Shown here piece after piece: positions 34,285-42,254 of a stretch of DNA of 64,000 nucleotides. Where the stretch lies: contig PZPC01000009.1 in NCBI GenBank assembly GCA_003045895.1, forward strand, positions 1 to 64,000. The letters are read 5' to 3'. The stretch's first letter is position 1. Every line of letters starts with the position of its first letter. This stretch comes from Bacteroidota bacterium (lineage in GTDB: Bacteria; Bacteroidota; Bacteroidia; Chitinophagales; Saprospiraceae). Below the pieces are notes generated by a model. It did not search any database. It was not told where the DNA came from and worked only from the letters and a program-made list of their open reading frames with translations. Both the position numbers and the translations under genes were made by a program.

Positions 34285-35799
34285 TTAAGTCGGCCCCAAC
34301 CGGTCGATGAGGTCTTTACGAACCAGCGCGTAGCCGACGTCATTGAAATTGTGGAAGGCCAGCTTTTGGTAAAGCGCGACGGCCGCTTCTCCATTACCCG
34401 CCGCCTGTTCGGCGCGGGCCAACTGGTACTGGGCGTACATCCAGTCGTCGGGCGTTTCTGCCAATTGCCTGACGGCCTCTTCAAAGTTTCCTTTTTTCAT
34501 CGCTACGCTGCCCATCAGGAAGTGGTAGCCATCCAATTTGTCGGTTTCCTTACTGGGTTCCAAGACCGTTTTCATCATTTCGGCTTTGGCCGCGGCGGTG
34601 GTGGGGTCGTTCTGGGTCAGGGCCAGGAGGGATTCCCAGAAGAGGACACCTGACGTATAGTTGCGGTTCGCCTCTTCGGTGGCAACGTCGTCGGCAATGG
34701 TACGCCAAAGTGGTTTGGCCTGGGTTATCGCTTCCTTCAGGTGTTCGGTATCGCCCGTATGGTAGGCGATCCAGGCATAGCTATCGAGGTTGGCGGTCTT
34801 GGCTTGTACCAGCTGGCTGGCGGGAACGCCGATGGCCTCCATTTTATTGACGTTGTCCAGGAGTGCCTTCATGGCAGCTCGGGGGTTGCCTTCGTAGAGG
34901 TAGCTCAGGGCGGAAAAGCGGAGCGGGGTAGCGCCTTTATTGGGATCCAGGCGGACGGCTTCCCGGTAGTTGGCGCGGGCTGCATTGCCGTTGCCCAGGA
35001 AACTATTTGTGTGGCCGATAAACTGGTAGGTCAGCCAGTTATTGGGGTCCACTTTCGTGGCTTTCTGGTATTGGGCCAGGGCATCCTCCAGTTTGTTTTG
35101 TCCGCGGTAACAGTCACCCAGGCGCGTGTAGCCGTCGGGGTTGGCGGGTTCCAGTGCTATTAGTTTTTGAAAATGCCGGGTAGCCAGACGGTAGTCTTTG
35201 GGTTCATCGAACAAGTAGTTGGTTCCGAGGGTGCGATGAGCCGCGTAGTAGTTGGGGTTTACGTCCAGTGCTTCCTGGAAAGCAGCCCGGGCTGCGGCTA
35301 CATCTTTGCCGCGGAGATACTGGTTGCCCAGGATGAGGTGTGCCCGGGGTACTGCCGGAAATTTAGCGACCATTTCCCGGGCGACTTGCAAGCCTTTTTC
35401 CTCCTCCCCCGTCGTCCAGGTGGTCAGCAGTTCTGCCAGGAGGCGTTCGCCGTCCGTTGCTTTTTCCAACTTTGCCTTGGCAGCGTTGAGGTCGGCCATG
35501 AATTCTTCAACCGAGTGGGCCGTATAGGACCGGTACAGGTAAGCGCCCACAAAATCGGGGTCCAATTCGATGGCTTTGGTCAATTGGGCGCGGGCCTTCT
35601 GGTCGTTGGACAGGTCGAGTAACGCGATCCCCGCGTCAAACGCAGCCCTGGCTGCCTGGGAGGTGGTGCCGACCGGAAATTCATTGGATGGTTCAACGGT
35701 ATCCGTATCGGAAGGGGTTGTTTCGGGCGATTGGCAGGCGCTTCCGACTAGTAGCAGCAGTACCAGTCCCAGGAAGGAATAGCTCCTTGGATTAATCAT
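34285..35799 (-). CDS. TPR-repeat lipoprotein
   Basis: A 504-aa lipoprotein with signal SFLGLVLLLLVGSAC (lipobox Cys22). The mature part is a chain of tetratricopeptide repeats, for example ARAAFQEALDVNPNYYAAHR, ATRHFQKLIALEPANPDGYT, ALAQYQKATKVDPNNWLTYQ and ARANYREAVRLDPNKGATPL, ending in a last repeat with GEAAVALYQKLAFHNFNDVG. It would sit in the periplasm or on the outer membrane as a protein-interaction scaffold. No catalytic domain is present. It lies 156 bp downstream of rnfB on the same strand. Confidence 0.9.
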   Translation of the reverse strand: MINPRSYSFLGLVLLLLVGSACQSPETTPSDTDTVEPSNEFPVGTTSQAARAAFDAGIALLDLSNDQKARAQLTKAIELDPDFVGAYLYRSYTAHSVEEFMADLNAAKAKLEKATDGERLLAELLTTWTTGEEEKGLQVAREMVAKFPAVPRAHLILGNQYLRGKDVAAARAAFQEALDVNPNYYAAHRTLGTNYLFDEPKDYRLATRHFQKLIALEPANPDGYTRLGDCYRGQNKLEDALAQYQKATKVDPNNWLTYQFIGHTNSFLGNGNAARANYREAVRLDPNKGATPLRFSALSYLYEGNPRAAMKALLDNVNKMEAIGVPASQLVQAKTANLDSYAWIAYHTGDTEHLKEAITQAKPLWRTIADDVATEEANRNYTSGVLFWESLLALTQNDPTTAAAKAEMMKTVLEPSKETDKLDGYHFLMGSVAMKKGNFEEAVRQLAETPDDWMYAQYQLARAEQAAGNGEAAVALYQKLAFHNFNDVGYALVRKDLIDRLGPT

Positions 35800-35955
35800 A
35801 GGTGTAGGTTTTAGATAAAAAAAAGGGAAAAGATTAAAATAATCGCTCGCTTACAAGATAAGGCAATTGCAGCTAAGATAAGAGCTTTCAGTTACTTAAA
35901 GCCTTCCGGATAGCTGGGTATGGCCAATTTGTCCTGTTGGTCGGGAGCAGGAATC

Positions 35956-36822
35956 TTACGACAAGCCCACCGGGCGATCCCCTTTGCGCACGATCTGCTT
36001 TGCCGCTGGTCCCTTGATGGCTCCCTGCACGGGGTCCAGCCAAACGATAGCGCCGGTTGGGCAGCGCTGGATGGGCGCCTGGGTCTGGTGGGGCCCATGG
36101 TAATTGATCACCGGCAGGTTGTGGCGCATGGTGATGAGGTCTGCGCCCGCATCCAGGGCGCATTTGCCACAGGCGGTACAGGCCACTTGGCATTCTTCCA
36201 ATACTTCTTCTCCTTTTTCCAGGTTCATACAGGCTACCCACAGCTGGTGGCTCAGGGGGTGCAGGGAGAACAACCCTTTGGGGCAGGCTTCTACACAATC
36301 GCCGCAGGCCGTACACTTGTCGACATCCACCACCGGGAGTGCGTGTTCGTCCATGACGATGGCGTCGAAATCGCACACCACCGCGCAGTCGCCGTGGCCC
36401 AGGCAGCCCCAGAAGCAACCCTTGCCACCACCGGCTACCAGGGCCGCCGCCTGGCAGGACGACAACCCCTGGTAATTGGCCCGGTTGCGCGCTACGTTGG
36501 TGCCGCCGGCACAGGCCAGGCGCGCTACCTTTTTTTCTTCCGCCCCCAGGGCTACCCCCAGGTAGCGGGCAATGGCCTGTTGGCCCGCTACCGAACTCAC
36601 CGAGCACTTGCCGGGCAGCACCTGCCCCGCCACCAGGGCTTCGGCGAAAGGCCGGCAGCCCGGGTAACCACAAGCCCCGCAGTTGGCATGGGGCAGCAGC
36701 TCCTCCACGGTGTCGATCCGGGGGTCTTCGTACACGTACAGCCACTTATTGGCAACTATCAACATAGTGCTCAGGAGTAGCGTCAGTCCGCCCAGGGTAG
36801 CCAGTGCGATAAGTATAGACAT
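35956..36822 (-). CDS. rnfB: Electron transport complex subunit RnfB
   Basis: A 288-aa iron-sulfur subunit that passes electrons from ferredoxin to the Rnf membrane complex. Residues 1-27 are the N-terminal membrane anchor. C48, C51, C56 and C73 form the first [4Fe-4S] site (CGACGYPGC). C136, C140, C146, C150 and C170, C173, C176, C180 form the next ferredoxin pair (GCLGHGDCAVVC and CTACGDCVEACP). The last module is degenerate: C215, C218, C221 remain, position 225 is Ala where Cys is expected, and only C254 (RCPTGAI) is kept, enough for one cluster instead of two. It is the last gene of the nifJ-rnf run, 12 bp after the FNR-like gene. Confidence 0.92.
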   Translation of the reverse strand: MSILIALATLGGLTLLLSTMLIVANKWLYVYEDPRIDTVEELLPHANCGACGYPGCRPFAEALVAGQVLPGKCSVSSVAGQQAIARYLGVALGAEEKKVARLACAGGTNVARNRANYQGLSSCQAAALVAGGGKGCFWGCLGHGDCAVVCDFDAIVMDEHALPVVDVDKCTACGDCVEACPKGLFSLHPLSHQLWVACMNLEKGEEVLEECQVACTACGKCALDAGADLITMRHNLPVINYHGPHQTQAPIQRCPTGAIVWLDPVQGAIKGPAAKQIVRKGDRPVGLS

Positions 36823-36834
36823 AGCTGCGTGGTG

Positions 36835-37692
36835 TTAATAGATAATTTCGGCCCACTTGTTGCCGGCCTTCAGTTCTGCTTTCCGGGTAGCCCAGCGCTT
36901 CTCCGATCCCAAGATCTTCGCAAAGGCTTTATCCAGTACGGTACTCACCTTGGCGTATCCGGCTACGTAAACGCGGGTATTGGACAACGCCAGGAGCTCC
37001 AGGATTTCCGCCGCCCGATGTTCCATCACGGTGTCCAGGGCAATGGGGTCCGACCAGTGTGGCCGCGGGCTCAGCGCCTGGAAAGCAGCAAAGGTCTCTT
37101 CGTCGTAATAGTTGGTCAGGTCGCCGTCTTTTTCATTGAGGTAGAGCAATTCCAGGCCGCTGTTGGCACCGTAAAAGAGCCGGATCCTGCCCTGCCAGTC
37201 CTGCACGTTGTGGTAGATGTGTTTGACTAAAGCCCGAAAGGGCGCAATACCCGTACCCATTCCCACCAGAATCAGGTTGGTCTCCTTGTCTTCGGGTACC
37301 TCAAAAGGCAGGTCGTGGGGGCCGGTGATGGTGATCTCATCGCCTACCTGGCGGTCACACAAATAGTTGGAGGCCATCCCGGGATACTTCTCCCCGCTGA
37401 ACTCGTCCACGTAGAAGCAGCGCTTGACCAGCATCGTGACCAGGGGGTGCCCATCGTGCTCGCCCGGCAGATCGGCTACGCTGTAGAGCCGGTGGTGGAG
37501 GCTGGTGCCAAATTCACCCGTCGTTTCGACCAGTACGCCAAACCCCTGATCGACCACACACTGGAATCCGGGATCCTCGACCTCCAACACGAGCTCTCGA
37601 ATTTCGTCGGTGTCCGGTGGCGTCAGGCGCTGGGTACTATGGACCTTGGCGCGGTACGTTTTCTTCGTATTTAAATCTGCCAGGTGTGTCAT
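36835..37692 (-). CDS. Ferredoxin-NADP reductase-like flavoprotein in the rnf operon
   Basis: A 285-aa FNR-superfamily protein, started at ATG 37690-37692 (MTHLADLNTK); an extra ten codons upstream overlap the preceding gene. The FAD-binding motif is HRLYSVADLP (68-76). The NADP domain has NLILVGMGTGIAPFRALVKH, RIRLFYGANSG and a C-terminal TRVYVAGYAKV, followed by WAEIIY with the terminal aromatic residue used in plant-type FNR. It would exchange electrons between ferredoxin or a flavodoxin and NADP(H). Its place between the Cys-cluster gene (4-bp gap) and rnfB suggests that the operon handles both NADH (through Rnf) and NADPH pools. Confidence 0.85.
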   Translation of the reverse strand: MTHLADLNTKKTYRAKVHSTQRLTPPDTDEIRELVLEVEDPGFQCVVDQGFGVLVETTGEFGTSLHHRLYSVADLPGEHDGHPLVTMLVKRCFYVDEFSGEKYPGMASNYLCDRQVGDEITITGPHDLPFEVPEDKETNLILVGMGTGIAPFRALVKHIYHNVQDWQGRIRLFYGANSGLELLYLNEKDGDLTNYYDEETFAAFQALSPRPHWSDPIALDTVMEHRAAEILELLALSNTRVYVAGYAKVSTVLDKAFAKILGSEKRWATRKAELKAGNKWAEIIY

Positions 37693-37696
37693 AAGG

Positions 37697-37921
37697 TTAG
37701 ATTTTATTGATGATAGTTTCACTACTTACCGACGGGTGGCTGGCAACGGTGGTTGTGCAGGCGCTCGTGCAACCACAATTGCCACAACCCCGCCGCCCGG
37801 CCAGCACGTCTTCGTCCGCCAACTGATCGGCAAACAGTTGGCGCCAACCCTGCTGGACGGCTAGCCAGAGCACCATTAAGCCGACAATGACCACGCAGGC
37901 GATGAGTAAGGATTTGATCAT
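37697..37921 (-). CDS. Small membrane-anchored Cys-cluster protein, NqrM-like candidate
   Basis: A 74-aa protein with start at ATG 37919-37921. Residues 3-24 are one hydrophobic helix (LLIACVVIVGLMVLWLAV), followed by a short amphipathic stretch and a Cys cluster at 46, 49, 51 and 55 (CGNCGCTSAC, spacing C-x2-C-x-C-x3-C). The tail is Ser/Thr-rich. The layout, one N-terminal helix and four Cys, is that of NqrM/DUF539 and FeoB-associated Cys-rich proteins. NqrM is needed to build the iron site in the NqrD/NqrE membrane subunits, the homologues of RnfA/RnfE, and this gene lies directly after rnfA. An iron-site maturation role is inferred from context. Confidence 0.75.
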   Translation of the reverse strand: MIKSLLIACVVIVGLMVLWLAVQQGWRQLFADQLADEDVLAGRRGCGNCGCTSACTTTVASHPSVSSETIINKI

Positions 37922-37958
37922 TTTTCTGGTTTTAAAACTTGTTTTTAATTCCGCTGCC

Positions 37959-38540
37959 TCAACTGCCCAACCCGGCAAAACCCATAAAGGAAAGCGACAA
38001 AATACCCGCAATCAGCAGGGTCAGGGCGGTACCTTTGACCACCGACGGAACCGCTGCTAATTCCAGCTCTTCCCGCAAGCCAGCCATCAGTACCAGCGCC
38101 AGCGTAAAGCCCGCGCCAGCACCCAGCGCATAGACAAAACTTTCGATAAACCCGTACCCTTTATTCGTCTGGAACAGGGCTACCGCCAGAATGGCGCAGT
38201 TGGTCGTGATCAGTGGCAAAAAGATGCCCAGGGCCCGAAACAAGGCCAGGCTCATCTTCTTGATGAACATTTCAACCAGCTGCACCGTCGCCGCGATCAC
38301 CACAATGAAGCTGATGAGTTGCAGATACGGCGCCTCCAGCACCACCAACAAAGCGTGGATGCCGTAGGCACACATCGAGCTGATGAGCATAACGAAGGTG
38401 ACGGCACCACCCATCTTGGTGGCCGTCTCCATTTTTCCGGATACGCCCAGAAAAGGACAGATGCCCAGGAAGTAGGCCAGCACAAAATTGTTGATCAGGC
38501 TGGCATTGATAAAAATGTACCACAGCGATTCTTCTTTCAT
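37959..38540 (-). CDS. rnfA: Electron transport complex subunit RnfA
   Basis: A 193-aa integral membrane protein with six helices, the usual RnfA length. Diagnostic segments are FVLAYFLGICPFLGVSGK with the first iron-ligand Cys, and ALGIFLPLITTNCAILAVAL with the second. In Rnf/NQR complexes RnfA pairs with RnfE around an intramembrane iron-sulfur site. Its ATG overlaps the rnfE stop by 4 bp (ATGA), so the two are translationally coupled. Confidence 0.97.
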   Translation of the reverse strand: MKEESLWYIFINASLINNFVLAYFLGICPFLGVSGKMETATKMGGAVTFVMLISSMCAYGIHALLVVLEAPYLQLISFIVVIAATVQLVEMFIKKMSLALFRALGIFLPLITTNCAILAVALFQTNKGYGFIESFVYALGAGAGFTLALVLMAGLREELELAAVPSVVKGTALTLLIAGILSLSFMGFAGLGS

Positions 38541-39190
38541 GGCGTTGTGTTTTTGGGTCGGTGCTGCCAGGCGTTGATCCCCAACAGGAGGAAGGCCAGC
38601 GTAAAAAAGCCCCCCGCTGGCAGAATCATCACGATCCAGGGCTGGAAATTGGCGGGTAACAAGGCAAAGCCCAACAGGCTGCCACTGCCCAGAATTTCGC
38701 GGATGGCCCCCAGCGAGAATAGCCCAAGGGTGAAGCCCAGGCCCATCCCCAGCGCATCGAGCATCGACTTGCCCACGTTGTTTTTCGCCGCAAAGGCCTC
38801 GGCCCGGCTCAGGATCAGGCAGTTGACCACGATCAGCGAGATGAAAGCCCCCAGGCTCTTGTGCAGGTCGACACTGATGGCCTGGATGGCGTAATCGACC
38901 ATGGTCACGAAGGTGGCAATGATCAGAATATAGGAAGCGATCCGCACCTGCCGGGGAATGAAATTGCGCAAGGCCGATACCAGGATATTGGACATCAACA
39001 AGACAAAAGCAGTAGCCAGGCCCATGGCCAACGCATTACCCGCGGTATTGGATACGGCCAGGGTAGGACACATGCCCAGCACCTGTACGAAAACAGGATT
39101 GTCGCGCCACAAGCCCTTGATGAACTCGTCCGTGGCAGTAGGCCCTTCGCTGACGGCGGCAACCGTTTTATTTGGCCGGTGTTCACTCAT
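38537..39190 (-). CDS. rnfE: Electron transport complex subunit RnfE
   Basis: A 217-aa integral membrane protein started at ATG 39188-39190 (MSEHRPN), which overlaps the rnfG end by 8 bp. RnfE features are DEFIKGLWRDNPVFVQVLGM, CPTLAVSNTAGNALAMGL with the iron-site Cys, LGAFISLIVVNCLILSRAEA with the partner Cys, and GMGLGFTLGLFSLGAIRE. It is the structural counterpart of RnfA in the membrane core of the complex. Confidence 0.97.
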   Translation of the reverse strand: MSEHRPNKTVAAVSEGPTATDEFIKGLWRDNPVFVQVLGMCPTLAVSNTAGNALAMGLATAFVLLMSNILVSALRNFIPRQVRIASYILIIATFVTMVDYAIQAISVDLHKSLGAFISLIVVNCLILSRAEAFAAKNNVGKSMLDALGMGLGFTLGLFSLGAIREILGSGSLLGFALLPANFQPWIVMILPAGGFFTLAFLLLGINAWQHRPKNTTP

Positions 39191-39884
39191 GGGCGGATGG
39201 TTTTGGTGCAGCAAAACGAGCTTGCTGTTGGTAAATTAAAGGTATCCAGCGTTGGGTGCTGGCACCAATTATGTTGCCGATCGCCCGGGAGGAGATCGTG
39301 GCTCCCGTGATGCCATCAATCTGCCAGGGCTTTTTTTTTGCGCCCTGCTTCACCGTTACCACGGCCTGTTTCAGGGCCTGGTGTGCGGGGTCGAGGGAGA
39401 CATCCAGGGCGTGGAAATTTTCCTGAAAACCAGGGTCCTTTTCAATTTTGTCGCCCAGGCCCGGGGTCTCTTTGCTCTCGAGCACGTAGAAGCCCACCAG
39501 TTGCTCCCGGTGGGGGGCATAGCCATAGAGTACCCGTATGATGTCGGCGTAGCCCTGCCCGCTGGCGGTCACGGCCACCCCGACGCATTGCTGCTGGCCG
39601 TCGTAGCCGGCGTACACCCGGTCGGCCGGTGCATCCGCCGCGGTAGCCGGCCGGAAATCTCCGTTTTCGTCCACGACAAAAGGCGTCATCGTGACGATGC
39701 CCGGCAAGACCTGGAAGACGGCTGCTTCCAGGGCCGCGGCCTTGTTTTGTTCGATTCGCGGCAGGGTTCCTTCGTAGGTCAGCACGATGAGGAGGGCACA
39801 GCTGATGCCCAATCCCACCATCGCCTGCAGCATCTTGCGGGTGTTGGCCGATGATTCCGCCGTCCGTTGTTGCGTTGCGCTCAT
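39183..39884 (-). CDS. rnfG: Electron transport complex subunit RnfG
   Basis: A 233-aa protein with one N-terminal membrane helix (MLQAMVGLGISCALLIVLTY) and a periplasmic FMN-binding domain. The flavinylation motif is DGITGATISSRAIG, in which the Thr after ISGAT-type Gly-Ala is expected to carry FMN by a phosphoester bond made by ApbE; no apbE gene is in the window. The ATG at 39882-39884 (MSATQQ) is chosen because it overlaps the rnfD stop in an ATGA arrangement; an upstream start at 39929 would lie inside rnfD. Confidence 0.95.
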   Translation of the reverse strand: MSATQQRTAESSANTRKMLQAMVGLGISCALLIVLTYEGTLPRIEQNKAAALEAAVFQVLPGIVTMTPFVVDENGDFRPATAADAPADRVYAGYDGQQQCVGVAVTASGQGYADIIRVLYGYAPHREQLVGFYVLESKETPGLGDKIEKDPGFQENFHALDVSLDPAHQALKQAVVTVKQGAKKKPWQIDGITGATISSRAIGNIIGASTQRWIPLIYQQQARFAAPKPSAHE

Positions 39885-40897
39885 GGTGCCGGTTTTTTGG
39901 TGGTTCCATAAACCCGGGGTTGCAGCCATTGGTCGATGTGCGGCGACAAGGCATTGGCCAGCAGGATGGCGTACATGACGCCTTCGGGCAGGCCACCCCA
40001 GATCCGAATGATGATCGTCAGAAAGCCGATGACTGCGCCGTAAATGACCACCCCCAGCGGGGTGAGCGGGGAGGCCACCATGTCGGTAGCCATAAAGACG
40101 GCTCCCAGCAGGAGGCCGCCGGAAAAGAGCATGAACACCGGCGAAGGGTACACCTGGCTGTCCACCAGGTAGAGGATGCCACTGAGCAGGAAGGCACTGC
40201 CCAGTACCGCCAGCGGAATGCGCCAGTTGAGCATGTTGCGGGCAGCCAGATACAGGCCGCCGAGCAAGATCAGGAGGGCACAGGTTTCGCCAGCAGAACC
40301 ACTGGTCAGCCCCAGGAAGAGGTCGGAGGTGGCCGTCGTCACCTGCTCGAATTTGAAAGCCGCCAGGGGCGTAGCGCCGCTAATCCCATCTACTTGGGGT
40401 GCCAGCAGGGGAAAAGTGAGCACCGAACCCGCGAGGTGCTCAAACCGGTCGGGCAGGAAGGACGGGTACCAGGTGGTGATGGCTGCCGGAAAAGCGGCCT
40501 GCAGGAACGCGCGGCCTACCAGCGCCGGATTGAAGACATTGTACCCGAGGCCACCAAAGATGAATTTCCCCAGCGCAATCGCGATCACACCACCTACCCC
40601 CGCCATCCAGAGGGGGAAGATCGGGGGGAGGGTGAGCCCCAACAACAAACCCGTGATGACCGCCGACCAGTCGGCCACGGTGCTGGCCTGGCTGGCTAAT
40701 CGACACAACCCGAGCTCCGTCAGCACACAAGCCAGGGTGGTGGTCGTGAGCAGCAGCAGGGCGTTCAGCCCAAAGGCATAGACCGAAAAGACAGCCACGG
40801 GCAGCAACGCCAATACCACGTTCAGCATGATCTGATCGGTGCTCACCCCCTTCACAAGGTGCGGAGAGGTGCTGATATGGAGGGTTTTGTTAAGCAT
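39881..40897 (-). CDS. rnfD: Electron transport complex subunit RnfD
   Basis: A 338-aa integral membrane protein (about ten helices), homologous to NqrB. The start is ATG 40895-40897 (MLNKTLHISTSPHL), overlapping the rnfC stop by 8 bp; the longer open frame to 41011 is inside rnfC. Marks are STSPHLVKGVSTDQIMLNVV, GKFIFGGLGYNVFNPALVGR, the FMN-attachment motif DGISGATPLAAF and the late FMATDMVASPLTPLG. It binds flavin and forms the ion-translocating core with RnfA and RnfE. Confidence 0.96.
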   Translation of the reverse strand: MLNKTLHISTSPHLVKGVSTDQIMLNVVLALLPVAVFSVYAFGLNALLLLTTTTLACVLTELGLCRLASQASTVADWSAVITGLLLGLTLPPIFPLWMAGVGGVIAIALGKFIFGGLGYNVFNPALVGRAFLQAAFPAAITTWYPSFLPDRFEHLAGSVLTFPLLAPQVDGISGATPLAAFKFEQVTTATSDLFLGLTSGSAGETCALLILLGGLYLAARNMLNWRIPLAVLGSAFLLSGILYLVDSQVYPSPVFMLFSGGLLLGAVFMATDMVASPLTPLGVVIYGAVIGFLTIIIRIWGGLPEGVMYAILLANALSPHIDQWLQPRVYGTTKKPAP

Positions 40898-42248
40898 CAG
40901 CAGCGGGCTTTTGGGCATTTTGGCGTTTCCTGACGATGGACTTGGACAAGCGGAAATACTGCACCAGCGGAATGTGCGACGGACAAACGTAGGAGCAGGC
41001 ACCGCATTCAAAGCAATCCATCAGGTGGTGGTGGGTGGCCATTTCGTCGTAAGCTTCAAATTTGGCTAAAATGCCCAGCTTCGAAGGGTTGAGGGAAATG
41101 GGGCAGGCCGCCAGGCAGGCGCCGCATTTAATGCAGGGGTAGATGTGCTGATCGGCGCGAACAGCTTCTTCCGTAAAGACCACCACCCCGGAAGTTCCTT
41201 TTACGATGGAAATATCGAGATTGGAGACCGCAGTGCCCATCATGGGGCCGCCCAGGTAGACTTCGCTGATGGTGTCGGTCACGCCGACCTGCTCCAACAC
41301 AAAGCGCAAAGGCGTACCGATGGGGATAAGGTAGTTGCCTTTCTTTTTCACCCCGGGGCCGGTGATGGTGATCACGCGCTCCTGGATGCCGCGCCCGTAG
41401 GGCAGTAGCCGGCCGATCTCGGCGGTCGTAGCTATGTTGACGACGATGGCGCCCACGTCGATGGGCAGGCCGCCGGAAGGAACCTCGACCCCGAGCACCG
41501 AAGTGACCAGCATTTTTTCAGCTCCCTGCGGATATTTGACGGGCATGACGGCCACCGCAATGGGTGCCCCCGCCGGAATCCGGGCCGCCAGGTGGTCGGC
41601 GGCGTCTTGTTTGTTGGCTTCAACACCGATGATGGTGCGTTGGGCACCCGTAGCTTTCATCAGGTAGCGGATGCCCTGGAAAATAGCATCGGCTTGCTCC
41701 AGCATCACCCGGTGGTCGGTGGTCAGGTAGGGCTCGCATTCGATGCCATTGATCAGCAGCACTTCGCAGGTCTTCCCTTCCGGAACTTTCAGCTTCACGT
41801 GGGTAGGGAATCCCGCGCCTCCCAGGCCGACAATTCCGGCATTTTGTATGCCCTGCAGGATGTCCTCCGCGCTGGCGGTCTCCACATGGATGGGGGTCGT
41901 TGTAAGTACTTCCTGGGTGGAGAAGGGAAAAGCTTCGAGGTAGATGCCTGGCACCATTTTGCCGCCCAGGGTGGGCACGTTGGCGAGCTTGCGCACGGTG
42001 CCGGAAACGGGGGCGTGGAGCGGTACCGACACGTAGCCTACGGCCTCGGCCAGCACCTGCCCCCGGGTTACCTCCTGCCCTTCGCGGACAATGATCGCGG
42101 AGGGCGTTCCAATGTGTTGGGCAGCCGGCAACACGAGCAGCGGCGCAAACGGAAATTGCCGGATCGGCAAACCGCTGGTTTCGCTTTTGTGCGCCGGTGG
42201 ATGGACACCGTGGCGAAAGGTATTCGATCGAAAATTGAATAGCTTCAT
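40890..42248 (-). CDS. rnfC: Electron transport complex subunit RnfC
   Basis: A 452-aa peripheral subunit that binds NADH and FMN. In order: an N-terminal barrel-sandwich segment beginning FRHGVHPPAHK; a central Rossmann-like part with GIVGLGGAGFPTHVKL and LLINGIECEPYLTTDHR; a SLBB-like region with ITGPGVKKKGNYLIPIGTPL and VYLGGPMMGTAV; then two [4Fe-4S] motifs, CIKCGACLAACPISLNP (about 372) and CFECGACSYVCPSHIPLV (about 412). The length is close to standard without the long Ala/Lys tail of enterobacterial RnfC. It starts 6 bp after the PFOR stop, so the two are surely co-transcribed. Confidence 0.96.
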   Translation of the reverse strand: MKLFNFRSNTFRHGVHPPAHKSETSGLPIRQFPFAPLLVLPAAQHIGTPSAIIVREGQEVTRGQVLAEAVGYVSVPLHAPVSGTVRKLANVPTLGGKMVPGIYLEAFPFSTQEVLTTTPIHVETASAEDILQGIQNAGIVGLGGAGFPTHVKLKVPEGKTCEVLLINGIECEPYLTTDHRVMLEQADAIFQGIRYLMKATGAQRTIIGVEANKQDAADHLAARIPAGAPIAVAVMPVKYPQGAEKMLVTSVLGVEVPSGGLPIDVGAIVVNIATTAEIGRLLPYGRGIQERVITITGPGVKKKGNYLIPIGTPLRFVLEQVGVTDTISEVYLGGPMMGTAVSNLDISIVKGTSGVVVFTEEAVRADQHIYPCIKCGACLAACPISLNPSKLGILAKFEAYDEMATHHHLMDCFECGACSYVCPSHIPLVQYFRLSKSIVRKRQNAQKPAADA

Positions 42249-42254
42249 GGGTGT

